Of a stretch of DNA of 64,000 nt, positions 9,521 to 18,235 are shown piece by piece. Below the pieces are notes generated by a model, which made no database searches, was not told the origin of the DNA, and saw only the letters and a list, made by a program, of their open reading frames with translations. The stretch is taken from positions 434,001 to 498,000 of the forward strand of contig NZ_SWKR01000001.1 in the NCBI RefSeq assembly GCF_005144715.1, written 5' to 3'. How positions within the stretch are numbered: position 1 is the first letter of the stretch; every line of letters begins with the position of its first letter. This DNA comes from Sphingomonas baiyangensis (GTDB taxonomy: Bacteria > Pseudomonadota > Alphaproteobacteria > Sphingomonadales > Sphingomonadaceae). A program made the position numbers and the translations under genes.

Positions 9521-9566
9521 CCGCCGAATACCTGCGACAACTTACGGCGCTTCTCAGCACGAACGG
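9503..9566. repeat. Short inverted-repeat element, family A, overlapping a stop codon
   Basis: CCCGTTCGTCCTGAG at 9503-9517 is mirrored by CTCAGCACGAACGG at 9553-9566 (one mismatch). The TAG stop of the upstream gene (9518-9520) falls right after the left arm. It is a reduced version of the element at 6338-6451. Confidence 0.75.
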
Positions 9567-9588
9567 CAGGGTGTGATCGAAACCTGTC

Positions 9589-10209
9589 CTAAAGCACCGT
9601 CGCTTCGAGGCCGTCGAGGATGAACTGCGTGGCGAGCGCGGCGAGCAGCACGCCGAGCAGGCGCGTGATGACCGCTTCGATCTTGGCGCCGAGCACGCGC
9701 ATCAGCGGGCCGGCGGCGAGCAGCGCGACGAGCGTCGCCAAGAGGATCGTCGCCAGCGCACCGAGCACGACGAGCGCCGAGGGCAGCCCCTCGTTCTGCG
9801 AGGTGAGCAGCATGACCGACGCGATCGATCCCGGCCCGGCGATCATCGGCATCGCCATCGGGAAAGCGGCGACATCGTCGACCTCGGGATCGTCGATCAC
9901 CTGCTGCGCGCGATCCTCGCGGCGCTGGGTGCGCTTTTCGAACACCATTTCGAGCGCGATCAGGAACAGCATCACGCCGCCGGCGATGCGGAACGCATCG
10001 AGGCTGACATGGAGCGCGCGCAGCAAATCCTCGCCGAACAGCGCGAAGCCGATGAGGATGGCGCCCGCGATCAGCACCGCGCGCACCGCCATCGATCGGC
10101 GCTGCACCGGCGATGCGTCCTTGGTCAGCCCGGCATAGATCGGCGCGCACCCCGGCGGATCGATCACCACGAAGAAGGTGATGAGCGCCGATACATAGAG
10201 TTCGAGCAT
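9589..10209 (-). CDS. MarC family integral membrane protein
   Basis: A 206-residue protein with six predicted membrane helices and the family patterns FFVVIDPPGCAPIY (residues ~12-25), DAFRIAGGVMLFLIALEM and MAMPMIAGPGSIASVM. MarC/YchE/YhgN proteins are inner-membrane proteins with a transporter-like fold whose substrates are largely unknown; the older link to multiple antibiotic resistance has not held up. A charged loop (residues ~110-130) separates the two halves. The start follows the folD stop by one base (TGA C ATG), so it is translationally coupled to folD. Confidence 0.9.
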   Translation of the reverse strand: MLELYVSALITFFVVIDPPGCAPIYAGLTKDASPVQRRSMAVRAVLIAGAILIGFALFGEDLLRALHVSLDAFRIAGGVMLFLIALEMVFEKRTQRREDRAQQVIDDPEVDDVAAFPMAMPMIAGPGSIASVMLLTSQNEGLPSALVVLGALATILLATLVALLAAGPLMRVLGAKIEAVITRLLGVLLAALATQFILDGLEATVL

Positions 10210-10210
10210 G

Positions 10211-11086
10211 TCAGATCGCGTCGGCGGCGAGCGCCACGCCGGCGCGGCGATGTGCTGCGACCAGCGTGTTGCGCAGCAGGCAGGCGATGGTCATCGGCCC
10301 GACGCCGCCGGGCACCGGCGTGATCGCGCCGGCGACCGAGGCGGCACTGGCGAAATCGACGTCGCCCACCAGCCCGTCGTCGGTACGGTTGATGCCGACG
10401 TCGATCACGCAGGCGCCGGGCTTGATCCAGTCGCCCGACACGAAGTTCGCGCGGCCGACGGCGGCGACGACGATGTCGGCGCCCGCCAGATGATGCGCTA
10501 GGTTGCGCGTGCGCGAATGCGCGACGGTGACGGTGCAGCTTGCCTGCGTCAGCAGCGCCGCCATCGGCTTGCCGACGATGTTCGAGCGGCCGATGACCAC
10601 CGCGTTCAGCCCCGAAAGATCGCCCAGCCGCTCCTTGAGCAGCATCAGACAGCCGAGCGGCGTGCAGGGGACGAAGCCGTTGAGGCCGGTGGCGAGGCGC
10701 CCGGCATTGACGGGGTGGAAGCCGTCGACGTCCTTGTCGGGATCGATGCGCTGGAGCACGGCATCGGCATCGAGCCCCTCGGGCAGCGGCAGCTGGACGA
10801 GGATGCCGTCAACCGCATCATCGGCATTGAGGCGATCGACGAGTGCTAGCAGGTCTTCCTGCGCGGTGTCGGCGGGCAGGCGATGCTCGAAGCTCGCCAT
10901 GCCCGCGGCGACCGTCGCCTTGCCCTTCGAGCGGACATAGACCGCCGAGGCGGCATCCTCGCCGACGAGCACCACGGCGAGGCCGGGCTTGCGCCCCGTA
11001 TCGGCGGCGAAACCCGCGGCCAGTTCGCCCACGCGCGCGCGCAGCGTGGCTGCGGCGGCCTTCCCATCGATGATCTCGGCGCTCAT
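10211..11086 (-). CDS. folD: Bifunctional methylenetetrahydrofolate dehydrogenase / methenyltetrahydrofolate cyclohydrolase
   Basis: Interconverts 5,10-methylene-, methenyl- and 10-formyl-tetrahydrofolate with NADP, in the cytosol, supplying one-carbon units for purines and formyl-Met. The 291-residue length is standard. The catalytic YxxxK is Y50-V-R-S-K54; [11 protein letters not shown] (~92-102), the NADP-site signature GRSNIVGKP (166-174) and the C-terminal PGGVGPMT are all intact. It lies between a YggT gene and marC on the minus strand; a hairpin repeat sits in the 126 bases upstream. Two other folate genes (folB and a FolM-like reductase) occur at 57.2-58.4 kb. Confidence 0.97.
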   Translation of the reverse strand: MSAEIIDGKAAAATLRARVGELAAGFAADTGRKPGLAVVLVGEDAASAVYVRSKGKATVAAGMASFEHRLPADTAQEDLLALVDRLNADDAVDGILVQLPLPEGLDADAVLQRIDPDKDVDGFHPVNAGRLATGLNGFVPCTPLGCLMLLKERLGDLSGLNAVVIGRSNIVGKPMAALLTQASCTVTVAHSRTRNLAHHLAGADIVVAAVGRANFVSGDWIKPGACVIDVGINRTDDGLVGDVDFASAASVAGAITPVPGGVGPMTIACLLRNTLVAAHRRAGVALAADAI

Positions 11087-11137
11087 GGCGCCGGCTCATA
11101 GAGCCAAGCGGCGGGCATCGCCAGCCTGCAACTCGAC

Positions 11138-11202
11138 CGTCATGCCAGCGAAAGCTGGCATCTGGTGGTTACGCAAAGACCCCAGCTTCCGCTGGCGTGA
11201 CG
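11138..11202. repeat. Paired-hairpin BIME-like repeat, family B
   Basis: Left unit CGTCATGCCAGCGAAAGCTGG folded as CCAGC-GAAA-GCTGG, and right unit (opposite orientation) folded as CCAGC-TTCC-GCTGG then CGTGACG. The two units are inverted copies separated by ~16 bases. It lies between yggT and folD, inside a minus-strand run, so it would be transcribed into the folD leader. Confidence 0.8.
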
Positions 11203-11212
11203 ATCATGGCCG

Positions 11213-11521
11213 TTACAGCGGCACCGCGCCGCCCGTCGCGATATTGGCGGCCAGGCGGTTGAGCACGATGTCGATGATCGCGATCAGCACCAGCACGACG
11301 ATCGGCGACACGTCGAGCGCGCCGAAATCGGGGAGGATGCGGCGGATGGGGCGGTAGATCGGCTCGGTGACGACCTGAAGCCCCTGCCAGATCGAGCGGA
11401 CGAACTCGTTGCCGGTGTTGATGACGTTGAAGGCGAACAGCCACGACAGCACCGCCTGGATGATGATGATCCACCATGCCAGGTCGAGCAGCACCTGCAG
11501 GATTTGAATGATCGTAAGCAA
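11213..11521 (-). CDS. YggT family membrane protein
   Basis: A 102-residue protein with two membrane helices flanking the conserved amphipathic region (EFVRSIWQGLQVVTEPIYRP, then RRILPDFGALDVSPIVVLV), which is the YggT repeat. I start it at TTG 11521 because GGAGGG lies five bases upstream and the product then begins directly at the first helix (LTIIQILQVLLDLAWW); no in-frame ATG is nearby. YggT proteins are linked to osmotic protection and cell division (YlmG-like), but no biochemical role is certain. It sits 73 bases after argB, in an order (argB-yggT-folD) consistent with one transcript. Confidence 0.88.
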   Translation of the reverse strand: MLTIIQILQVLLDLAWWIIIIQAVLSWLFAFNVINTGNEFVRSIWQGLQVVTEPIYRPIRRILPDFGALDVSPIVVLVLIAIIDIVLNRLAANIATGGAVPL

Positions 11522-11594
11522 GCCGGCCCTCCGCGTCGGTGTGTTGCCCCGCCATATCGGAACGATCGCGCGGCGGGCAAGACCGCGCGATGCC

Positions 11595-12494
11595 TCAGCG
11601 GTGGACGAGCGTGCCCGCGCCCTGCTGGGTGAAGATCTCGAGCAGCATCGCATGCGGCACGCGCCCGTCGAGGATGACGGCGGCGTCGACGCCGGCATCG
11701 ACTGCCGCCACGCAGGTCTCGACCTTGGGAATCATGCCGCCCGAGATCGTGCCGTCGGCCTTCAAGGCGGCGATGCCGGCCGGATCGAGATCGGTGAGCA
11801 GGTTGCCCGCCTTGTCGAGCACGCCCGCCACGTCGGTAAGCAGGAAGAAGCGTGCCGCGCCGAGCGCCCCGGCGATCGCGCCGGCCATCGTGTCGGCATT
11901 GATGTTGTAGGTGTGGCCGTCGGCGCCGAGCGCGACGGGCGCGACGACGGGGATGACGTTGTCGCGCGCGAGCAGCTGGAGGATAGCGGGATCGACCGCC
12001 ACGGGCTCGCCGACGAAACCCAGATCGACATGGCGCTCGATGCCCGAATTGGGATCGGGCTGGGTGCGCCGCACCTGCTCGGCGGTGACGAGGCGCGCGT
12101 CCTTGCCCGAGATGCCCACCGCGCGGCCGCCGGCATCGGCGATCCAGGCGACGATTTCCTTGTTGATTTTGCCCGCGAGCACCATCTCGGCGACCTCGGC
12201 GGTGGCGGCATCGGTGACGCGCAAGCCCCCGACGAACCGCGATTCGACGCCCAGCCGCTTGAGCATCGCGCCGATCTGCGGGCCGCCGCCATGCACCACC
12301 ACGGGGTTGATGCCTACTGCCTTCAGCAGCACGATATCCTCGGCGAAATCGCGCGCCAGCTCGGGATCGCCCATCGCATGGCCGCCATATTTCACCACGA
12401 AGGTCTTGCCGGCATAGCGCTGCAGATAGGGCAGCGCCTCGGTAAGCGTCTCGGCCTTGGCGAGCATCGCGGGATCGGGGGCGTGGCTGGTCAC
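11595..12494 (-). CDS. argB: Acetylglutamate kinase
   Basis: ATP-dependent phosphorylation of N-acetyl-L-glutamate, second step of arginine synthesis, cytosolic. The 299-residue product has the amino acid kinase fold signatures: KYGGHAM (~36-42), [10 protein letters not shown] (~66-75), [15 protein letters not shown] and [15 protein letters not shown]. Its length and its N-terminal helix are typical of the arginine-sensitive hexameric type. The GTG at 12494 is preferred because the extra N-terminal residues ([16 protein letters not shown]) belong to that helix. It follows the queuosine-precursor transporter by 26 bases. argG, later in the same pathway, lies at 23.4 kb but is not linked. Confidence 0.95.
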   Translation of the reverse strand: MTSHAPDPAMLAKAETLTEALPYLQRYAGKTFVVKYGGHAMGDPELARDFAEDIVLLKAVGINPVVVHGGGPQIGAMLKRLGVESRFVGGLRVTDAATAEVAEMVLAGKINKEIVAWIADAGGRAVGISGKDARLVTAEQVRRTQPDPNSGIERHVDLGFVGEPVAVDPAILQLLARDNVIPVVAPVALGADGHTYNINADTMAGAIAGALGAARFFLLTDVAGVLDKAGNLLTDLDPAGIAALKADGTISGGMIPKVETCVAAVDAGVDAAVILDGRVPHAMLLEIFTQQGAGTLVHR

Positions 12495-12520
12495 ATCGGC
12501 ATCCGTTTGGCGAAATGGGG

Positions 12521-13165
12521 TCAGGCAGGCGCGCGGTCGAGCCGGCGGCCGAGGCCGACGAACACATAGATGAGCGCGGGCACCAGCACGATCGACAGCA
12601 CTACCTTGGCGATCATCTGCCCCACCAGCAGCTCGCCGATCGGGAACACGCCGTAGAAGGCGACGGTGACGAAGATCAGCGTGTCGAGGATCTGGCTCAG
12701 CACGCTGGCGATGCCGGCGCGGAGCCACAACAGGCTGCCGCCCTCGCGCTTCAGCGCGGCGAAGATCGACACGTTGAGGATCTGCGAGATGCCATAGGCG
12801 GCGATGCCGCCCGCCCAGATGCGCCAGGTAGCACCTAGGATCGTCTGGATGGCCTCGCGATTCTCGGGCTGCATCTCGGCCGAGGCAGGCAGCGCCCACA
12901 CCACCCAGCTCAGCGCCATCGACGCGAGCAGCGGCACGAAGCCCACCACCACCAGCCGGTTGGCCACGGTACGGCCGTGCAGCTCGGCCACGGCCGACGA
13001 CACGACGACGAGCAGCAGGAAGGCGAAGATGCCGGCCTCGACCGCGAGCGGGCCGAGTGCCACCTGCTTGTTGCCGAGCACGCCGGCAATGCACACCATG
13101 CCGCCATAGAAGATCGCGAAGGCGAACAGCGACGGCGAGATCGGCGCGGGCGAAGGAGTCTGCAT
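12521..13165 (-). CDS. yhhQ: Queuosine precursor transporter (YhhQ / DUF165 family)
   Basis: A 214-residue inner-membrane protein with six predicted spans and the family patterns [18 protein letters not shown] (~32-49), then [10 protein letters not shown] and [11 protein letters not shown]. coli YhhQ imports preQ0 and preQ1 for tRNA queuosine synthesis. QueF (34.0 kb) reduces preQ0 to preQ1, and QueG (49.5 kb) makes queuosine from epoxyqueuosine, so uptake, reduction and the final step are all in this window at separate sites. It sits 9 bases after the alpha/beta hydrolase and 26 before argB, which suggests a shared transcript without a functional link. Confidence 0.92.
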   Translation of the reverse strand: MQTPSPAPISPSLFAFAIFYGGMVCIAGVLGNKQVALGPLAVEAGIFAFLLLVVVSSAVAELHGRTVANRLVVVGFVPLLASMALSWVVWALPASAEMQPENREAIQTILGATWRIWAGGIAAYGISQILNVSIFAALKREGGSLLWLRAGIASVLSQILDTLIFVTVAFYGVFPIGELLVGQMIAKVVLSIVLVPALIYVFVGLGRRLDRAPA

Positions 13166-13174
13166 CGGCGGCGC

Positions 13175-13906
13175 CTAGCGAAAACTGCCGCCCGCCGGAA
13201 GTGGCTGCGATGCATCGCGCGCCAGCGCCGCCGCCACCGCGCGCAGTACCTGCGGATCGAACTGCACCCACAGATGCCCGCTCGCCACCTCGATCGCGTG
13301 GCAATCGGCATCGCGGCAGATCGCGCCGCCCACCAGCCCGTCGCGCGCGCTCCAGATCGCGGTGGCGGGCACCGGCAGCGGTCGCGCGGCTTCGCCACTC
13401 CATGCGCGGACCGCCGGATCGTCGATGCGTGCGCCCGACAGCCATTGATAGGCACGCCAGACATTGGTCGCCTCGGGCGGGCCGGCGAAGGGCGCGCTGA
13501 CGGTCACGACCGCGCGGACCCGGCCCGGCAGGCGGTGCGCGGCGATGCGCGCCATCACCCCGCCGAGGCTGACGCCCACCAGCGTGACAGGCGCGCCGGC
13601 GCGCTGCGCGAAATCGTCGATCCGCGCGAACAGGCGCGCGCCATCGCCGCCGATCGCGCGCTGGCCGAGATTGCGCCCAAGCCCCCATCCTTCGACCCGG
13701 TAGCCGAGCCGCCGCAGCAGCGCCGCCATTGCGAGGTTCGAGCGATCGCCGTTGAACAGGCCGGGCAGCAGCATCACCGCCCGCCCGTCGCCGCGCGGCA
13801 AGCGCCCGAGCGCCCGCCAGTCGCGTGCCAGCCTGAGCGGCGCCAGCGGCGCGCGCAGCGGCTCGGCAAGCAGCAGCGCGAGCGCGGGCGGGCGATGGCC
13901 GCTCAT
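13175..13906 (-). CDS. Alpha/beta hydrolase
   Basis: A 243-residue cytosolic or membrane-associated hydrolase. The nucleophile elbow is GVSLGG (Ser113), the oxyanion region is LLPGLFNGD (~46-54), a likely acid lies in WSARDGLV, and the catalytic His is in ASGHLWVQ near the C-terminus. The pattern resembles the triacylglycerol-lipase/esterase branch, but no substrate can be assigned. It lies between a DUF2459 gene (10-base gap) and yhhQ (9-base gap) in the minus-strand run. Confidence 0.82.
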   Translation of the reverse strand: MSGHRPPALALLLAEPLRAPLAPLRLARDWRALGRLPRGDGRAVMLLPGLFNGDRSNLAMAALLRRLGYRVEGWGLGRNLGQRAIGGDGARLFARIDDFAQRAGAPVTLVGVSLGGVMARIAAHRLPGRVRAVVTVSAPFAGPPEATNVWRAYQWLSGARIDDPAVRAWSGEAARPLPVPATAIWSARDGLVGGAICRDADCHAIEVASGHLWVQFDPQVLRAVAAALARDASQPLPAGGSFR

Positions 13907-13916
13907 CGGCGCGGCG

Positions 13917-14609
13917 TCACAGCCAGCGCATCACGTGCATCGACATCGGCGTCCAGGAGCCCATCGGCACGCCGGCCTGGCGCAAGCCACGCGCGGTCCA
14001 TTCGTTGCAGGTCACGCGCGCATTATAATGACCGCGAGCGGGATAGAAGGCGTCATGCGCGCCATAGCCGCGCGCCGCCGGTCCTTCGGCAAGCGACGCC
14101 TCTAGATAGGCCGTCAGCCGCGCAAGCTCGTCGGGCGCCAGCACGATGCGGCGTACGCGCGCATCGGCGACGGGGGGTGCCACATGCTCGACGTGCAGCA
14201 CCGTATCGTCGCTGCCGATCGCGGCGCGCACCACGGTCGCCGGGCGCAGATCGGCCCAGCGCGGCGTTTCGAGGAAGAAGGCGCGGTCGCCCCAGCTGAA
14301 CGCCAGCGACGGATGATCGGCGAAGCGCGGATCGGCGAGATCCGATGCCGCGAAGCGCGCGCGCCAATCGGGGTCGAGCGCCGCCTTGGGCACGACGATG
14401 CTGGTATGGATGCCATTGTCCTCGACGAAGATCGCGGTGCCGCGCACCGGCGGAGTGCGCGCCTCGTTGACGCCGATGCGCGCGCCGATCGCGCCCGCGA
14501 CGACATAGGCATAGACGGTGAGCGCCACGATGAGCGCGGCGAGCAGCAGCCAGTCGCGCCACCGCCGCGCGACGATCGATTCGATGCGCTTTCTCGTCAT
14601 CATGCGCAC
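13917..14609 (-). CDS. DUF2459 / TIGR02117 family membrane-anchored protein
   Basis: A 230-residue protein with one N-terminal membrane helix (~18-42) and a periplasmic domain containing the family motifs DNGIHTSIVVP, FSWGDRAFFLETP, and CNEWTARGLRQAG near the C-terminus. The Asn-Gly-Ile-His and Cys-Asn-Glu-Trp patches suggest an enzyme active site, but the family is uncharacterised. ATG codons at 14609, 14603 and 14600 are all possible starts. It heads the seven-gene minus-strand run and is only 17 bases from the divergent phhA start, so the promoters must overlap or lie within coding sequence. Confidence 0.85.
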   Translation of the reverse strand: MRMMTRKRIESIVARRWRDWLLLAALIVALTVYAYVVAGAIGARIGVNEARTPPVRGTAIFVEDNGIHTSIVVPKAALDPDWRARFAASDLADPRFADHPSLAFSWGDRAFFLETPRWADLRPATVVRAAIGSDDTVLHVEHVAPPVADARVRRIVLAPDELARLTAYLEASLAEGPAARGYGAHDAFYPARGHYNARVTCNEWTARGLRQAGVPMGSWTPMSMHVMRWL

Positions 14610-14626
14610 ATGCTAGAGCGTTGGGC

Positions 14627-15505
14627 ATGGCCGATGAAACCCATGTACTCGATGCGCCGCCCGAAGGCGCCGCCGCCGACTGGACGATCCCGCAGGGCTG
14701 GGACGCCTATACCCCCGAGGAACATCGCGTGTGGGACACGCTTTACGAACGCCAGATCCGGCTGCTGCCGGGCCGCGCGTCGAAGGCGTATCTGAAGGGG
14801 CTCGATGCGCTGCGCCTGTCCGAATCGGGCATCCCCAATTTCGAGGAACTGTCCGAGCGGCTGATGAAGCTCACCGGCTGGCAGGTGGTGGCGGTGCCGG
14901 GGCTGGTGCCCGACGACGTGTTCTTCGATCATATGGCCAATCGCCGTTTCGTTTCGGGCAACTTCATCCGTCGCCCCGATCAGCTCGATTACCTCCAGGA
15001 ACCCGATGTGTTCCACGACGTGTTCGGCCATGTGCCGATGCTCGCCGATCCGGTGTTCGCCGACTATCTCGAGGCCTATGGCCGCGGCGGGCTGCGCGCG
15101 CTTGAACTGGGTGCGCTCAAGCAGCTGGCGCGGCTTTACTGGTACACGGTCGAATTCGGGCTGGTCGAGGAGGACGAAGGCCTGCGCATCTATGGCGCCG
15201 GCATTGTCTCGTCCTCGGCCGAAAGCGTGTTCGCACTCGACGATCCGAGCCCGCACCGCATCGGCTTCGATCTCGAGCGCGTGATGCGCACCGAATACCG
15301 GATCGACGATTTCCAGCAGAATTATTTCGTCGTGCCGAGCTTCGACGAATTGCTGCGCGTGACGGTCGAGACCGATTTCGCGCCGCTGTACGAGCGCATC
15401 GTGCCGCTGCCGCCACTCCCCGTCGCGGCGCTGACGGCCGAGGACAAGGTGCTGCATCACGGCACGCAGGCCTATGCGCGCGGAAAGGCGGGCGGCGCGG
15501 GCTGA
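14627..15505 (+). CDS. phhA: Phenylalanine 4-monooxygenase
   Basis: Tetrahydropterin- and Fe(II)-dependent hydroxylation of phenylalanine to tyrosine. The 292-residue length fits the monomeric bacterial enzyme without a regulatory domain. The iron ligands are visible: His130 and His135 in DVFHDVFGHVP, and Glu176 in YWYTVEFGL. The ATG at 14627 is chosen over a TTG six bases upstream because MADETHVLD resembles related N-termini. An aldehyde dehydrogenase follows 131 bases downstream. No pterin carbinolamine dehydratase (phhB) is adjacent; a FolM-like pterin reductase at 57.2 kb could supply tetrahydromonapterin, which is inference. Confidence 0.96.
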   Translation: MADETHVLDAPPEGAAADWTIPQGWDAYTPEEHRVWDTLYERQIRLLPGRASKAYLKGLDALRLSESGIPNFEELSERLMKLTGWQVVAVPGLVPDDVFFDHMANRRFVSGNFIRRPDQLDYLQEPDVFHDVFGHVPMLADPVFADYLEAYGRGGLRALELGALKQLARLYWYTVEFGLVEEDEGLRIYGAGIVSSSAESVFALDDPSPHRIGFDLERVMRTEYRIDDFQQNYFVVPSFDELLRVTVETDFAPLYERIVPLPPLPVAALTAEDKVLHHGTQAYARGKAGGAG

Positions 15506-15636
15506 TCGCCCGCCCGCAAACGCGCCGCTGCGCGCACGACGGCTTGTCCGATCGCGGCGGCGCCCGCCGGCCGGGTTGCATTGCCCGCCTGCGCACCCGA
15601 CACTCGCATTCGTCCTTCCCCAACGAGAGAGATGCC

Positions 15637-17043
15637 ATGGCTTCCGCAACCTTCGACCGGCTGAACCCGCTGACCGGCGACGTCGCCTCGACCGCGCCGG
15701 CCATGACCGCCGACGAGGCGGGCGCCGCCGTCGAGCGTGCGGCCGCCGCGTTCCCCGCATGGTCGGCGATGGGGCCGAACGCGCGGCGCGCGACGCTCAA
15801 CAAGGCGGCCGACGCGCTGGCGGGCAAGGCTGATGCGTTCGTCGAGGCGATGATGGGCGAGATCGGCGCGACCGAGGGCTGGGCGCGCTTCAACCTGATG
15901 CTCGCCGTCGGCATGGTGCGCGAGGCCGCCGCGCTGACGACGCAGATCAGCGGCGAGGTGATCCCGAGCGACAAGCCCGGCTGCATCGCCATGGCGATCC
16001 GCGAGCCGGTGGGCGTGCTGCTCGGCATCGCGCCCTGGAACGCGCCGATCATCCTCGGCGTGCGCGCGATCGCGGTGCCGCTGGCGTGCGGCAACACCGT
16101 GGTGCTCAAGGCCAGCGAGCAATGCCCGCGCACGCACATGCTGATCGCCGAGGCGTTCGGCGAGGCCGGACTGCCCGAGGGTGCCGTCACCATCGTCACC
16201 AACGCGCCCGCCGATGCGGCCGAAGTGGTGGGCGCGCTGATCGACCACCCGCATATCCGCCGCATCAACTTCACCGGATCGACCGCGGTGGGGCGCATCA
16301 TCGCCAAGCGCGCGGCCGAGCATCTGAAGCCGGTGCTGCTCGAACTGGGCGGCAAGGCGCCGCTGATCGTGCTCGACGATGCCGATCTCGACGAAGCGGT
16401 GAAGGCCGCGGCGTTCGGCGCGTTCATGAACCAGGGCCAGATCTGCATGTCGACCGAGCGGATCATCGTCGTCGACGCGGTGGCCGACGCGTTCGTGGCG
16501 AAGTTCAAGGCCAAGGTGGGCGGCATGGCGGTGGGTGATCCGCGCCAGGGCAACACGCCGCTGGGCGCCGTCGTCGACCAGAAGGCGGTCGATCATTGCC
16601 GCGCGCTGATCGAGGATGCGCTGGCCGCGGGCGCCGAGCAGGTGACGGGCGGCGATGCCGATGGCGTGCTGATGCCCGCGCATGTGATCGACCGCGTGAC
16701 GCCCGACATGAAGCTGTTCCGCGACGAGAGCTTCGGCCCCGTCGTTGGCGTGATCCGCGCGCGCGACGAGGACCATGCGATCGAGCTGGCGAACGACACC
16801 GAATATGGCCTTTCAGCCGCGGTGTTCACGCGCGACACCGCGCGCGGCCTGCGCGTCGCGCGGCGGATCAAGTCGGGCATCTGCCACGTCAACGGCCCCA
16901 CGGTGCACGATGAGGCGCAGATGCCCTTCGGCGGCGTCAAGGCATCGGGCTATGGCCGCTTCGGCGGCAAGGCGGGGATCGACGCCTTCACCGAGCTGCG
17001 CTGGATCACGATCGAGACCGAGCCGGGGCATTTCCCGATCTGA
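15637..17043 (+). CDS. Aldehyde dehydrogenase, vanillin/salicylaldehyde dehydrogenase-like
   Basis: NAD(P)-dependent oxidation of an aldehyde to an acid. The 468-residue product has the oxyanion Asn135 (APWN), the general base Glu236 (LLELGGKAP) and the nucleophile Cys270 (MNQGQICMSTER), with NFTGSTAVGR (~211-220) for the cofactor. The active-site wording GQICMSTERI and the whole sequence resemble aromatic aldehyde dehydrogenases (DoxF/Vdh group) more than betaine or aliphatic types. The ATG at 15637 has GAGAGA ten bases upstream; a longer frame from 15544 looks non-native. Its closeness to phhA suggests aromatic metabolism, which is inference. Confidence 0.9.
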   Translation: MASATFDRLNPLTGDVASTAPAMTADEAGAAVERAAAAFPAWSAMGPNARRATLNKAADALAGKADAFVEAMMGEIGATEGWARFNLMLAVGMVREAAALTTQISGEVIPSDKPGCIAMAIREPVGVLLGIAPWNAPIILGVRAIAVPLACGNTVVLKASEQCPRTHMLIAEAFGEAGLPEGAVTIVTNAPADAAEVVGALIDHPHIRRINFTGSTAVGRIIAKRAAEHLKPVLLELGGKAPLIVLDDADLDEAVKAAAFGAFMNQGQICMSTERIIVVDAVADAFVAKFKAKVGGMAVGDPRQGNTPLGAVVDQKAVDHCRALIEDALAAGAEQVTGGDADGVLMPAHVIDRVTPDMKLFRDESFGPVVGVIRARDEDHAIELANDTEYGLSAAVFTRDTARGLRVARRIKSGICHVNGPTVHDEAQMPFGGVKASGYGRFGGKAGIDAFTELRWITIETEPGHFPI

Positions 17044-17065
17044 TCGACCGGGGCTGGCCCCCGCT

Positions 17066-18235
17066 TCAGAACCAGGCGCGGATGCCGGCGACCAGCGTGG
17101 TAGCCGACGCATCCTCGCCGACAGCGCGCGCGTAGTCGGCGGTGCGGCCGAACTTGCTGCCGTGCGACACGCCGACATAGGGCGCGAATTCGCGCACGAT
17201 CTCGTAGCGCAGGCGCAGGTCGAACTCGCCATCGGACAGGCCTGCGCCGATGCCGCTTTCGGGCACGTCCTGCGCTGCCAAGTTGAACTCGACGCGCGGT
17301 TGCAGGATCAGCCGCTGGGTGATGCGCTGGTCGTAGCTGGCGGCGAGGCGGCCGAGCACATCGCCCTCGGTCGAGACGAAGGCATGCGCCTCGACCTCGA
17401 ACCAATAGGGCGCGAGGCCCTCGACGCCGAAGGCCGCGTAGGTGCGATCGACGGGTGCAAAATCCTGCCGCACGCCCGCCTGGAGGTTGAAATAGGGGCC
17501 GATCGCGCGCGAATAGAGCGCCTGTGCCTCGGCATCGTCGGCCGCGTCGCCGAATTCGCCTTCGCCCTCGGTCTTGACGACGAGGCGGTTGATATCGCCG
17601 CCGAACCAGCCCTCGCCTTCCCAGCGATAGCCCTCGCGCCCGCGCCGGAACTGCACCTCGGCGATGTCGATCATCACCTGGCTGAAACTGCCGCCGCCAT
17701 GCTCGCGCCGCAGCGCCGCGCGCGATGCCGCCATCGCCTGCGCGCCCCAGATGCGATCGGCATAGTCGGCACGCGGCGCCGGCGGCGGGGGCGCATTGCC
17801 GGCGGGTGCGGATGCGGCAGGCGCGAGCGTGCAATGGCCCATCGCGGCGTGTTCGGGCGTGCAGGCGGGCGGCGGGGGCGGAGCCGGAGCGACGGGTAGC
17901 GTGCAGTGCCCCATCGCCGCGTGCTCGGGGGTGCACGCAGGCGCCGAGGGCGGTGCCGGGGCGGCCGGCAGCGTGCAGTGCCCCATCGCCACGTGCTCGG
18001 GGGTGCACGCAGGCGCCGAGGGCGGTGCCGGGGCGGCCGGCAGCGCGCAGTGCCCCATCGCGGCATGCTCGGGCGTGCACGCAGGCGGCGGGGGCGGTGG
18101 GGGAGCGGCGGGCAAGGTGCAATGCCCCATCGCCGCGTGCTCAGGCGTGCAGGTCGAAGCCTGTGGCGGCGGCGCGGCGTGGCCGGCGTGCTGCGGCGTG
18201 GCGAGTGCCAGCGCAGCGATCAGCAGCGCGCTCAT
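17066..18235 (-). CDS. copB: Copper resistance protein B with a five-fold Cys-His-Met repeat array
   Basis: Outer-membrane beta-barrel protein of the CopB family; the C-terminal ~230 residues carry the barrel signatures (VMIDIAEVQFRRG, GYRWEGEGWFGG, NRLVVKTEGEG, FELGL-like strands and terminal aromatic IRAWF). A signal peptide (~1-21) is followed by an unusual region, residues 29-135: five 24-residue repeats, each CTPEHAAMGHC plus a Pro/Ala linker. The motif offers two Cys, two His and one Met per copy, so it probably binds copper. CopB family members usually have Met/His-rich N-termini instead. The start overlaps the copA stop (ATGA), so the two are coupled. Confidence 0.93.
   Translation of the reverse strand: MSALLIAALALATPQHAGHAAPPPQASTCTPEHAAMGHCTLPAAPPPPPPPACTPEHAAMGHCALPAAPAPPSAPACTPEHVAMGHCTLPAAPAPPSAPACTPEHAAMGHCTLPVAPAPPPPPACTPEHAAMGHCTLAPAASAPAGNAPPPPAPRADYADRIWGAQAMAASRAALRREHGGGSFSQVMIDIAEVQFRRGREGYRWEGEGWFGGDINRLVVKTEGEGEFGDAADDAEAQALYSRAIGPYFNLQAGVRQDFAPVDRTYAAFGVEGLAPYWFEVEAHAFVSTEGDVLGRLAASYDQRITQRLILQPRVEFNLAAQDVPESGIGAGLSDGEFDLRLRYEIVREFAPYVGVSHGSKFGRTADYARAVGEDASATTLVAGIRAWF
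17831..18151 (-). repeat. Five tandem 72-bp coding repeats within copB
   Basis: Each unit encodes CTPEHAAMGHC (one copy has Val for the first Ala) plus a 13-residue Pro/Ala linker. First Cys residues are at 29, 53, 77, 101 and 125. The second and third units are nearly identical at the DNA level, which points to recent duplication. A sixth 11-codon copy is at 18856-18888 inside copA. Confidence 0.95.

Noticed and set aside
15487..15514. GGCGGGCG ... CGCCCGCC hairpin as a phhA terminator
   Set aside because: It overlaps the end of the coding sequence and lacks a T-tract; possibly chance in GC-rich DNA.
17831..18151. CRISPR-like 72-bp periodic array
   Set aside because: The repeats are in frame within copB, without spacers or cas genes; they encode a protein repeat.
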